NCBI GenBank assembly: GCA_002309655.1
Contig: DBXM01000039.1
Span: 1-52,304, forward strand
Origin: Mageeibacillus sp. UBA1212
GTDB lineage: Bacteria; Bacillota; Clostridia; UBA1212
Reading direction: 5' to 3'
Length of the DNA: 52,304 bases
Shown: piece by piece, positions 7,791 through 14,901 of the stretch
How positions within the stretch are numbered: position 1 is the stretch's first letter
How the letters are laid out: each line of letters begins with the position of its first letter
The notes under the pieces: generated by a model
Database searches by the model: none
What the model saw: the letters and a program-made list of their open reading frames with translations, nothing else
Told to the model about the DNA's origin: nothing
Program-made: the position numbers and the translations under genes

Positions 7791-8099
7791 ATGGCGAATA
7801 CCGATAACAACAAGAGCGATTTCCTTCTGACCGACGAAAACGGAAAGGACATCCACGTAAATCTGCTCGGGTTTGCCGACTACGAGGAAAAAGTATACGT
7901 TCTCTGCGCGCCCTACAAAAGCGAGGAAGAGGAGGACGCCGGCGCAAAGAAGAAAAGAAAGCCTTTGCGGGTGATCGTTCTGAGACTGACGTACGAGGAG
8001 GGCGAGCCGAAGTTTTCGTTTGTAGAGGATGAAGACCTCTGCGCGAGAGTGCTTGACGTCTACTATGACAGGCTTCTCGACGAGGGATTGGGCGGCTGA
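7791..8099 (+). CDS. yrzB: DUF1292 family protein (YrzB-like)
   Basis: This 102-residue small acidic cytoplasmic protein of the DUF1292 family has unknown function. The family pattern D-E-N-G-x-E (here DENGKDIHV), a central Y-x-L-C-A-P-like strand and a C-terminal EDEDLCARVLDVYYDRL are visible. GAAAGGAG lies 7 bp before the ATG. It is the last gene of the ireB-ruvX-yrzB group, followed by a strong terminator. Confidence 0.88.
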   Translation: MANTDNNKSDFLLTDENGKDIHVNLLGFADYEEKVYVLCAPYKSEEEEDAGAKKKRKPLRVIVLRLTYEEGEPKFSFVEDEDLCARVLDVYYDRLLDEGLGG

Positions 8100-8595
8100 T
8101 GCCGGAAAACGTCTGCGCGGAAGACTCACGAATTTAATATTTCATATTATCGCGGGGAGATTCACACCTTATTTACACGCCGCCTGCACGGAATAAAAAC
8201 AGGCGGCGTGTATTATATTTAAACGCGGGTTTTCGGACCGTAGCGTGAGGGATTTACGGTGCCGTGCAGGTGGTGGCGCCTTAACGGGTGCGGAAACGCG
8301 CGCAGAGGCGTTTTAAGGCGTTTTGCGGGCATTTCAGGCTCTAAGGCGGGAAAACATGCTTTCGGGAGGGAACGGGCTTTAAAACGCCTTATAATGGCCG
8401 TACGGCGCCCGGTGCGCAAGTATCGGCTTGATTCACGATACGTTGAGTGTTTCTTGTAATTTGTTGCCGGAGACCAAATTAACGGTGGCGGTTTTGCGCG
8501 GGGTTTAGTATAATAATACAAAGAGACTGGCCGGTGAAATAACGGGACGGATTGTTACGGAATAACCGGTAAACGGAACAGTAACGGAGGGGTTT
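8100..8595. other. Intergenic region with terminator and alternative stem pairing
   Basis: After the yrzB terminator, about 380 bp carry no gene. One 11-base arm, TTAAAACGCCT (8379-8389), is exactly complementary to AGGCGTTTTAA (8306-8316), and AAAACGCCTT (8381-8390) to AAGGCGTTTT (8315-8324), so two mutually exclusive stems are possible. TATAAT lies at 8509-8514 without a clear -35; it may be part of the promoter of the next gene. Confidence 0.4.
8174..8212. terminator. Rho-independent terminator after yrzB
   Basis: A perfect 13-bp stem, TACACGCCGCCTG (8174-8186) with CAGGCGGCGTGTA (8200-8212), and a 13-base A-rich loop, followed by an A/T-rich tail. Its core arm CGCCGCCTG recurs in the inverted repeat at 38529-38633. 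Confidence 0.8.
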
Positions 8596-10023
8596 ATGGT
8601 TACACGAATTAATGCCAGCAAAAACAGTATTTCGTTTGTTTGCACGGAAGCGGAAGGCCCTGTGACGGTCAAGATTTACTCCCCGGCAATCGGGGAGAGA
8701 GTGCTGCTCGGAGAGGCGGAGGCGGTTGCCGAAAACGGGAGGTTTGAAGTCGACAGGTTCCTGACGGGAAGAGACGGGGCGTTCCTGCGCTACGAGACTT
8801 CCCTGGGCGGAGTTGTTTTCTGTTCCGACGTGGAGTCGGAGTTCGACGAGCCATATCCGGAGTCGGTGTCCGTGAAAGGCCTTCAGGTGAGCGATCCGGA
8901 AGACGCGGCCGTACTCGGAGTAAGGCACACGGCAATCAACGTCGCGATTAACGATATTATGAGGCAGAGCCCCTGCGAGGGTACGGAGCCTTTCGTTTTC
9001 GACGGAAAGACCTATTATATCAACATGGACGTCGTGAAGGAATATGACGCGACGTTCCGGAGGTTCACGGAACTCGGTATCTTCGTCACTCTGATTCTTC
9101 TCTGCGGGAAGCACTGGAAGGGCTTCATTCCGGACGACATGAAACCGCTGCTCCTGCACCCGGACTATAACGACGAGGGAATTCTTTCGGCGTTCAACGT
9201 GGTGACTGACGAGGGAATGGGCTGGTATCAGGCTTTTCTGTCGTTCCTGGCAGAGAGATATATGAGGCCGGACGGGACGAACGGCCGGGTTCTCGGAATG
9301 ATCATATCGAACGAAGTCACGTCTCAGTGGATATGGGGGAACGCCGGCGAAAAGACGGTTTCCGAGTACGCGGAGTTGTACACGCAGTCGATGAGAATGG
9401 CCTATATCGCTGCGAAAAAGGTGAGTTCGAGCGCGCGCATCTACTGCTCGATGGACCATTTCTGGGGAAAATCCATGGATCCTTCGCAGCCGAAGCGGTT
9501 TTACGGCGGACTTGAACTGCTGAACGAAATCAGGAAGACGGCACAAAGAGACGGCGACTTCTATTACAATATCGCGCACCATCCGTATCCGGAGGACCTC
9601 ACGAAGCCCGACTTCTGGAACGACACGACCGCCACTTTCGAACCCGACACGTATAGAATTACGTTCAAAAACCTTGAAATGCTGGCGGATTTCATCCGGA
9701 GAGAAGAAAACTATTTCGAGGGCCGGAGAAGGCGGATTATCCTGTCCGAGCAGGGATTCAATTCGAAGTGGACGCCGGAGTCGGAGATACTGCAGGCGAC
9801 CGCCTACGGGCGCGCTTACAGGAAAGTGATGGAAATTCCGGAAATCGACGCGTTCATTCTGCACGCTCACAGGGACAACAAGGAGGAGTTCGGGCTCAAC
9901 CTCGGCGTCTGGAGGCGCAAGAGGGACACGAACGAACTCGACGCGCCCAAACCGATTTATTATCTTATGAAAGTGATCGACACCGTTGACGACACCGGAA
10001 AATATGTGTGGGAGAGATTCTGA
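8596..10023 (+). CDS. DUF5722 family glycosidase-like TIM-barrel protein
   Basis: This 475-residue protein resembles DUF5722 proteins: a beta-sandwich-like N-terminus (about 1-90), then the signature GLQVSDPEDAAVLGVRHTAIN and a TIM-barrel-like body. Two glutamates sit where clan GH-A glycosidases keep theirs: Glu240 in IISNEV (acid/base position) and Glu385 in ILSEQGF (nucleophile position). It therefore probably hydrolyses a glycosidic bond; the substrate is unknown. There is no signal peptide, so it would act inside the cell on an imported or intracellular glycan. GGAGG precedes the ATG. The next gene, a hydrolase, starts 90 bp downstream and may be cotranscribed. Confidence 0.75.
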   Translation: MVTRINASKNSISFVCTEAEGPVTVKIYSPAIGERVLLGEAEAVAENGRFEVDRFLTGRDGAFLRYETSLGGVVFCSDVESEFDEPYPESVSVKGLQVSDPEDAAVLGVRHTAINVAINDIMRQSPCEGTEPFVFDGKTYYINMDVVKEYDATFRRFTELGIFVTLILLCGKHWKGFIPDDMKPLLLHPDYNDEGILSAFNVVTDEGMGWYQAFLSFLAERYMRPDGTNGRVLGMIISNEVTSQWIWGNAGEKTVSEYAELYTQSMRMAYIAAKKVSSSARIYCSMDHFWGKSMDPSQPKRFYGGLELLNEIRKTAQRDGDFYYNIAHHPYPEDLTKPDFWNDTTATFEPDTYRITFKNLEMLADFIRREENYFEGRRRRIILSEQGFNSKWTPESEILQATAYGRAYRKVMEIPEIDAFILHAHRDNKEEFGLNLGVWRRKRDTNELDAPKPIYYLMKVIDTVDDTGKYVWERF

Positions 10024-10113
10024 AGACTAACCGGAACGCGTTTCCGTCCGTTGCGAACCGGCGCGGCGGAGCGCGTGGATGTCAGTTGGAATTCGCTTAT
10101 GGAGGACTGAAAA

Positions 10114-11052
10114 ATGCTTCGCTTCATCGCGAGAGTGCTAACGGATAAGTTCTTTTCGAGGCCTGACCCCGCTTTCCTGGAAGAGAGGCTCTGCAAAACG
10201 CTGCGCCATCTGCGTGAAACGGGGCGCGCGGCAGAGGCCGACAGGTTTTTGACATATGAAGAGGAGATACTGCGGTTGCCGCGCCGTGACCTTACTGTAG
10301 AGGCGTTCGACGGCATACGGCTTCACGGGGTACTTTTTCCGGCAGAGAAGGCGAGCCACGTTTATATGGTTACGGTTCACGGGTACAGGAGCAGCGTCGA
10401 GAAGGACTTCGCGCTTCAGTTCGACTTCCTGAGGTCGCTCGGGTTCAACATTCTTGCGGTCGACCAGCGCGCTCACGGCGAGAGCGGCGGAGACTTTGTC
10501 TGCCTCGGCGTGAAGGAGCGCTATGATCTCGTGTCGTGGCTGAATGCCGTTAAAGACAGCGACCCTGCGGCGGCGTTCGTGCTGTACGGCGTCTCCATGG
10601 GAAGCTCGACTGTGCTGGCGTCGCTTGAGATAATCGCGGGCGGGAAGCAAACCGTGAAAATCGAAGACGTTAAGGCGGTCGTGGCAGACTGCGGTTACAC
10701 GTCTCCCGCAAAGCAGCTCACGTTCATGGCAAGGCGCAGAACGAAGCTCCCGGTGAAGGGTATTCTTGCGGCTTCGAGAAAAGAACTGCTGAGAAAGGCC
10801 GGGTTCGACATCGACGCGTTCGACACGGCGAAAATACTGGCGAACATCACTGTTCCGGTGCTTTTTGTGCACGGGAAAAAGGACGGGTTCGTGCCGGTTG
10901 AGTTCTCGTACGAGAATTACGAGGCGTGTGCCTCCGGTTACAAGAAGCTTTTGGAAGTGCCTGAAGCATCGCACGCGGGAGCTTACATACGGGCGGAAGA
11001 AGATTACAAGGCGGAAATGCTGGCGCTGCTGGCGGCGGCAGGGCTGGCTTGA
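10114..11052 (+). CDS. Alpha/beta hydrolase (serine aminopeptidase S33-like)
   Basis: This 312-residue alpha/beta-hydrolase has all catalytic residues visible: the nucleophile Ser161 in GVSMGSS, Asp257 in HGKKDGFVP and His287 in EASHAG. The oxyanion loop is VHGYRSS and a HGESGG motif follows strand 4, as in esterases and lysophospholipase-like enzymes of the S33 group. An N-terminal helical segment of about 55 residues precedes the fold and may act as a lid or membrane-contact region. GGAGG lies 10 bp before the ATG. The substrate is not predictable. The next feature is the tRNA promoter, so transcription likely ends soon after. Confidence 0.85.
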   Translation: MLRFIARVLTDKFFSRPDPAFLEERLCKTLRHLRETGRAAEADRFLTYEEEILRLPRRDLTVEAFDGIRLHGVLFPAEKASHVYMVTVHGYRSSVEKDFALQFDFLRSLGFNILAVDQRAHGESGGDFVCLGVKERYDLVSWLNAVKDSDPAAAFVLYGVSMGSSTVLASLEIIAGGKQTVKIEDVKAVVADCGYTSPAKQLTFMARRRTKLPVKGILAASRKELLRKAGFDIDAFDTAKILANITVPVLFVHGKKDGFVPVEFSYENYEACASGYKKLLEVPEASHAGAYIRAEEDYKAEMLALLAAAGLA

Positions 11053-11119
11053 GATTTGAACGCGGCTTTTGCGCGATTTTTGATGTTGGGATTTTTTTGA
11101 AACAAAATAAAAATAGTGC

Positions 11120-11148
11120 TTGATTCTCCGGCGACCTTGTGATATAAT
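11120..11148 (+). promoter_or_regulatory. tRNA-Thr promoter
   Basis: TTGATT (11120-11125), 17 bp, TATAAT (11143-11148) with TGA before it (extended -10). The mature tRNA starts 20 bp after the -10. Confidence 0.8.
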
Positions 11149-11167
11149 GCTTTTTGCCTCGGAAAAT

Positions 11168-11242
11168 GCCAATGTGGCTCAGGGGTAGAGCAATTCACTC
11201 GTAATGAATAGGTCGTGGGTCCGATTCCCACCATTGGCTCCA
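11168..11242 (+). tRNA. tRNA-Thr (anticodon CGT)
   Basis: A complete 75-nt cloverleaf with encoded CCA. The acceptor stem GCCAATG pairs with CATTGGC, the discriminator base is T, and CCA is at 11240-11242. The D stem is GCTC/GAGC and the anticodon stem ATTCA/TGAAT, with loop CTCGTAA giving anticodon CGT (reads ACG). The T stem is GTGGG/CCCAC. It has its own promoter and a terminator that starts at its last base. Confidence 0.96.
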
Positions 11243-11274
11243 GAAAGTCCGGAAATCGCCGGGCTTTCTTTTTT
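11242..11274 (+). terminator. Terminator of tRNA-Thr
   Basis: AGAAAGTCCGG (11242-11252) pairs with CCGGGCTTTCT (11259-11269; one T-G pair) around a 6-base loop, then a T-run. Confidence 0.85.
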
Positions 11275-11395
11275 GCCTGAAAATAGTCAAATTTCGGATT
11301 GCGGCGAAATGAGGAAAACGGGCTCCGGAACAATGCAAGCCGGTTCAAAAAACAACCCGGAACCGGTTTCTATACACCATTCCGTTCGAAAACGC

Positions 11396-11424
11396 TTGCC
11401 GTTTCAAGTTTTTTATACTAAAAT
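11396..11424 (+). promoter_or_regulatory. Probable promoter of the DUF5684 gene
   Basis: TTGCCG (11396-11401), 17 bp, TAAAAT (11419-11424), about 100 bp before the start codon. Confidence 0.5.
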
Positions 11425-11523
11425 GGTTATCGGCCGGGGGGAACCCGGAAAGGCCGCGCGCGAAAGGGCTTTGACAAAGCGGCACGCGCGCAAATTTACA
11501 AAACTTTCGAGAGGAGAACTTTG

Positions 11524-11973
11524 ATGGATAATTCATTTTTTCTTAACGATATGCCGGAAAAGGTAGAGGAGATATTTAACGGGGTATGGCCGAGGGCGCT
11601 GGCGCTGGTCGCGGGAATCGTCCTGCTGATCTGCCTTGTGATTATTCTGGTAGCGGTCGCGGTAAGGATCGTGGCAAACGTGATGATCTTCAATAAGGCG
11701 GGCGAGCGCTGGTGGAAGGCGCTGATTCCCGGGTACAACAGGTACGTGCTGGCGAATATCGTTTACGGCAAAAAGTTCGCTTGGGTGTTCGTTTTCAGCC
11801 TGTTTGACAGCCTGAGTCCGTACTACACATCGATAACCGCTTACAACATGGGACTCGCATTCGGCAGGGGAATCATTTTCTGCCTGCTGTCGGTGTTCTT
11901 CCCGACGGTTACGAGGCTCATTCTCGCGTTCGGAAAGAGCGAGTACAGGAATCCGGTCTGGGGCGAAAAGTAA
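11524..11973 (+). CDS. DUF5684-like small membrane protein
   Basis: This 149-residue integral membrane protein has a long hydrophobic helix near residues 22-52, a conserved-looking loop KAGERWWKALIPGYNRYVL, and two further hydrophobic segments (about 80-96 and 108-138). The KAGxxxWKALIPxYN pattern is typical of DUF5684 proteins, whose function is unknown; they are sometimes linked to signal peptidase-like contexts. A TTG directly before the ATG was passed over because the ATG sits at a normal distance from GAGAGGAG. It is a single gene between the tRNA and rpmE, with its own promoter. Confidence 0.7.
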   Translation: MDNSFFLNDMPEKVEEIFNGVWPRALALVAGIVLLICLVIILVAVAVRIVANVMIFNKAGERWWKALIPGYNRYVLANIVYGKKFAWVFVFSLFDSLSPYYTSITAYNMGLAFGRGIIFCLLSVFFPTVTRLILAFGKSEYRNPVWGEK

Positions 11974-12082
11974 TTTCCGCGGGGAAAGACGCCAAAAACC
12001 GGGATTGTCCGGCAGAAACGCGGAAGCGTGAAAATAATTGCCGGAGACAGGCAAAAAGAGGGGGAAAAACGCGAAAAAGTGG

Positions 12083-12111
12083 TTGCAAAACCATTTCGTA
12101 TGTGTTATAAT
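12083..12111 (+). promoter_or_regulatory. rpmE promoter
   Basis: TTGCAA (12083-12088), 17 bp, TATAAT (12106-12111) preceded by TGT (extended -10). The leader is about 70 bases. Confidence 0.8.
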
Positions 12112-12185
12112 TTCCTTCACTGCTGATTTAAGCAGCCTTAAAAGAGAATTTACCTATTTTGGTGCCAAAAGGAAGGTGACATATA

Positions 12186-12383
12186 ATGAAACAGGGTCTT
12201 CATCCAAAGTTTACGGAGGTAACGGCAAAGTGTGCGTGCGGCGAAACGTTCACGACGATGTCCACAAAGGGCGCGCTCAACGTTGAAATCTGCTCCAAGT
12301 GCCATCCGTTCTACACAGGGAAGCAGAAGCTGGTCGACACCGGCGGTCGTGTTGACAAGTTCAAGAAGAAATACGGTCTTTGA
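12186..12383 (+). CDS. rpmE: Ribosomal protein L31 (zinc-binding form)
   Basis: This 65-residue 50S subunit protein starts with the family signature MKQGLHPKFTE and has four Zn ligand cysteines as CxC and CxxC (CAC at 16-18, CSKC at 36-39), so it is the C+ form used when zinc is available. The C-terminal RVDKFKKKYGL is typical. GGAAGGTGA precedes the ATG. It stands alone between a promoter and a terminator. In many Firmicutes rpmE lies next to a DUF1385 gene and prmC; here those two are about 10 kb away on the other strand. Confidence 0.97.
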   Translation: MKQGLHPKFTEVTAKCACGETFTTMSTKGALNVEICSKCHPFYTGKQKLVDTGGRVDKFKKKYGL

Positions 12384-12406
12384 TTCACTATTTATTCGTA
12401 CCATAA

Positions 12407-12436
12407 GAGGCCTGCTGGATACGCAGGCCTTCTTTG
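12407..12436 (+). terminator. rpmE terminator
   Basis: AGGCCTGC (12408-12415) pairs with GCAGGCCT (12423-12430), 7-base loop, then TTCTTTG. Confidence 0.8.
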
Positions 12437-12481
12437 TGTAACCGGTAAATGAAAAGATAACAGCAGCAGGAGGTTTTTGCC

Positions 12482-13771
12482 ATGAGCGCAAAATACGAAG
12501 TTACCGAAAAAAATAAGGTTCTGATCACGGTGGACGTCGAGCCCGAGAAGTTCGAGGCGGCGCTTAACCGTTCTTTTGAGAGAAACCGCAAGAAGTTCAA
12601 AATCAGGGGTTTCCGCGACGGAAAGGCTCCGAGAAAAATGGTCGAGCAGGTTTACGGAATCGGCGCTTTCTACGACGGCGCGTTCCAGCATCTCGTTCCC
12701 CAGGAGTACGAGGCGGCTGTTAAAGAGCTGAACATCGTTCCGGTTTCCGAGCCCGATTACTCGATCGTTGAGGTCGAGGGAAATTCCAAGCTCGTTTTCA
12801 CGGCTTCCGTTTTCGTCAAGCCTGAGGTCAAACTCGGCGAGTACAAGGGAATCGAAATCAAACGCATTTCCACCGACGTGACCGATGAGGACGTCGACGC
12901 GGAGCTGAAGAGGCTTGCGGAAGAGGATTACAGGCTCGAGCCTGTCGAGGGAAGACCGGCCCAAAACGGAGACACGGTTCTTATAGACTACGCGGGTTCG
13001 GTCGACGGCGTGGCGTTTGAAGGCGGCACGGCGGAAGGTCAGAATCTCGAGCTTGGCTCGGGTTCGTTCATTCCCGGGTTTGAGGACCAGATCGTCGGTC
13101 ACGAGGTCGGCGACGAGTTTGTCGTGAACGTGACGTTCCCCGAAGAGTATCACGCCGAGGAGCTTGCCGGCAAGGCGGCCGAGTTCAAGGTGACGCTCCA
13201 CGACATCAAGGAGAAGATTATTCCCGAGATCAACGACGATTTCGCTGCTGAAAAGAGCGACTTCGAGACGCTGGCCGAGTACCGCGAGGACCTCAAGAAG
13301 AAGCTTGCCGAGAAGAAGGAAAAGGAAGCGAAGAGCTCCACCGAGAATGAACTGATCGCGAAGGCGGCAGAGAACGCCGAGATCGACATTCCCGAGTGCA
13401 TGTTCGACAACGCGGTCGAGAATATGCTCGAGAACTACCGCAGACAGATCTCCAACTACGGGATCAAATTCGAGGACTACCTCAAGATGACCGGCAACGA
13501 CATCGAATCGGTCAGAGAGCAGATCAGGCCGAACGCGGAGAGACAGGTCCGCGAGCAGCTCGTTCTCGAGGCGATTGCCGACACCGAGAATCTCAAGGCT
13601 ACCGACGCGCAGATCGAGGAGCGGCTGAGAGAGATGGCGGCGATGTACAAGGTCGAATACGACGAGATGGTCAAGAACCTCTCCGACGAGAGCAAAGAGT
13701 TTGTGGCGTCGGATCTTAAGCCGATGCTCGCGATCGATTTTCTCGTTGAGAACGCGAAGTACGTCGACTGA
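12482..13771 (+). CDS. tig: Trigger factor, ribosome-associated chaperone
   Basis: This 429-residue chaperone receives nascent chains at the ribosome exit tunnel. The order of domains is complete: an N-terminal ribosome-binding domain with GFRDGKAP (43-50), a central FKBP-type prolyl isomerase domain (about 155-240, with VDGVAFEGG and FIPGFEDQIVG), and a helical C-terminal chaperone domain. GCAGGAGG precedes the ATG. It leads the classic tig-clpP-clpX order, though 349 bp containing a 21-bp tandem array separate it from clpP1. A secreted relative that lacks the ribosome-binding domain is encoded at 41717-42916. Confidence 0.97.
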   Translation: MSAKYEVTEKNKVLITVDVEPEKFEAALNRSFERNRKKFKIRGFRDGKAPRKMVEQVYGIGAFYDGAFQHLVPQEYEAAVKELNIVPVSEPDYSIVEVEGNSKLVFTASVFVKPEVKLGEYKGIEIKRISTDVTDEDVDAELKRLAEEDYRLEPVEGRPAQNGDTVLIDYAGSVDGVAFEGGTAEGQNLELGSGSFIPGFEDQIVGHEVGDEFVVNVTFPEEYHAEELAGKAAEFKVTLHDIKEKIIPEINDDFAAEKSDFETLAEYREDLKKKLAEKKEKEAKSSTENELIAKAAENAEIDIPECMFDNAVENMLENYRRQISNYGIKFEDYLKMTGNDIESVREQIRPNAERQVREQLVLEAIADTENLKATDAQIEERLREMAAMYKVEYDEMVKNLSDESKEFVASDLKPMLAIDFLVENAKYVD

Positions 13772-13878
13772 CCGTAAGTGAGAAGCAGTTTATACGCGGT
13801 AACTTGAGGATTCCGCCGGAAACGGGCGGGTGATTTGGGGTGCCGCGTATTTGCGGTATTTCCGGGGCCGCAAAAACC

Positions 13879-13983
13879 GTGGATTCAAGCGCGACATATG
13901 ACGGTTCAGACGTGAATTGAGACGGTTCTGCCGGAATTTTCGACGGTTCCGTCGCGAAAACAGGTGTTTCAAGGCGTGAAAAA
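13879..13983. repeat. Five-unit 21-bp tandem array upstream of clpP1
   Basis: GACGGTTC occurs at 13900, 13921 and 13942, exactly 21 bp apart. Degenerate units in the same phase lie at 13879 (GTGGATTC) and 13963 (GGTGTTTC). Inside the units a second block, CG-n-GAA, recurs at positions 12-17, so each unit contains TTC, 5-6 bp, GAA. The array ends about 70 bp before the probable clpP1 -35. Confidence 0.75.
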
Positions 13984-14055
13984 AGCCTTTTTGGCTCTAA
14001 AAAAACGGGCAACCGCGCCGGTTTATTGAAAAATGCTTGAGAGGCAAAAAAACTG

Positions 14056-14084
14056 TTTATAAATTCCCGAAAATATAGTAAAAT
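14056..14084 (+). promoter_or_regulatory. Probable clpP1 promoter
   Basis: TTTATA (14056-14061), 17 bp, TAAAAT (14079-14084), 36 bp before the clpP1 start. Confidence 0.5.
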
Positions 14085-14120
14085 AGTTTGATAAGGATTT
14101 TTATCGAAACGGAGGGTAAA

Positions 14121-14708
14121 ATGGCACTTGTACCTTATGTTATAGAACAGACGAGCAACGGCGGCGAGAGATCCTACGATATCTATTCGCGTCTGCTCAA
14201 CGACAGGATAATCGTTCTCAGCGACGAGATCAACGACGTGACGGCGAGCCTTTGCGTCGCGCAGCTTCTGTACCTTGAGAGCAGCAATCCGGGCAAGGAC
14301 ATTTCGCTTTATATCAACAGCCCCGGAGGCAGCGTCAGCGCCGGCCTTGCGATCTACGACACGATGAAATTCATCAAGTGCGACGTGTCCACGATCTGCG
14401 TAGGCAGGGCTGCCAGCATGGGCGCGTTCCTGCTTTCGTCGGGAACCAAGGGCAAGCGGTTTGCGCTTCCCAACAGTGAAATCATGATCCACCAGCCGCT
14501 CGGAGGCACCCGCGGTCAGGCGACCGACATCGAGATCGCGACGAAGCACATATTGAGCGTCCGCGACAACATCAACCGCATTCTCGCCGAGAACACGGGA
14601 AGGTCGCTCGAGGAGATCCAGCGCGACACGGACCGCGACAACTACATGACGGCTCAGGAAGCGCTCGACTACGGACTTATCGACGTGGTTTGCGCGAAGA
14701 GACCTTGA
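14121..14708 (+). CDS. clpP: ATP-dependent Clp protease proteolytic subunit ClpP1
   Basis: This 195-residue serine protease forms the ClpP tetradecamer used by ClpX and other Clp ATPases. The catalytic triad is complete: Ser99 in RAASMG, His124 in MIHQPLGG and Asp173 in DTDRD. The oligomerisation and handle regions look normal, with the standard YINSPGGSV loop. The start at 14121 follows GGAGGG and gives the canonical MALVPYVIEQ; a TTG farther upstream would add 11 residues. It lies upstream of clpX. A second, divergent ClpP is encoded at 48140-48724. Confidence 0.97.
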   Translation: MALVPYVIEQTSNGGERSYDIYSRLLNDRIIVLSDEINDVTASLCVAQLLYLESSNPGKDISLYINSPGGSVSAGLAIYDTMKFIKCDVSTICVGRAASMGAFLLSSGTKGKRFALPNSEIMIHQPLGGTRGQATDIEIATKHILSVRDNINRILAENTGRSLEEIQRDTDRDNYMTAQEALDYGLIDVVCAKRP

Positions 14709-14823
14709 GCAGCTTGCGAAAGGGCAACCGAACCGGAAACGGATGTTTTTGACCTGTAATTAGCGAAAATGTCCGGACCGGAACGGCCGCATTTACGGCG
14801 GCTTTCATGTGATTTGAGTGAGA

Positions 14824-14866
14824 TTTCCGGGAAATTCGGATCTTTCCGGATATTTCCGGAAAATAA
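14824..14866. promoter_or_regulatory. TTTCCGGAAA palindrome cluster upstream of clpX
   Basis: Three related sites: TTTCCGGGAAA (14824-14834), TTTCCGGA (14843-14850) and the perfect palindrome TTTCCGGAAA (14853-14862). Bases 14849-14866 are identical to 28667-28684 upstream of comM. This is a candidate operator. It matches neither CIRCE nor the CtsR heptad. Confidence 0.4.
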
Positions 14867-14901
14867 GTGAAAAGCAGCTTCCACGCAAAGAGGCAATTTA
14901 C

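Larger units (their letters stand above)
13772..14120. other. tig-clpP1 intergenic region
   Basis: These 349 bp hold the 21-bp tandem array (13879-13983), a short AGCC-TTTTT-GGCT hairpin near 13984-13996 and the likely clpP1 promoter. I see no gene; small reading frames on the minus strand here repeat only because the DNA does. Confidence 0.55.

Noticed and set aside
11004..11348. Minus-strand frame across the tRNA
   Set aside because: It translates the complement of tRNA-Thr, a common annotation artefact.
13879..13983. CRISPR array
   Set aside because: The units are contiguous 21-bp repeats with no unique spacers and no cas genes nearby.
13716..14549. Minus-strand frame with heptapeptide repeats beginning EPS
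   Set aside because: The heptapeptides simply translate the 21-bp DNA repeat. The rest of the frame is antisense to clpP1 and there is no start signal.
13772..14901. CIRCE or CtsR operators at clpP1/clpX
   Set aside because: Neither TTAGCACTC-N9-GAGTGCTAA nor tandem GGTCAAA-type heptads occur; only the 21-bp array and TTTCCGGAAA sites are there.
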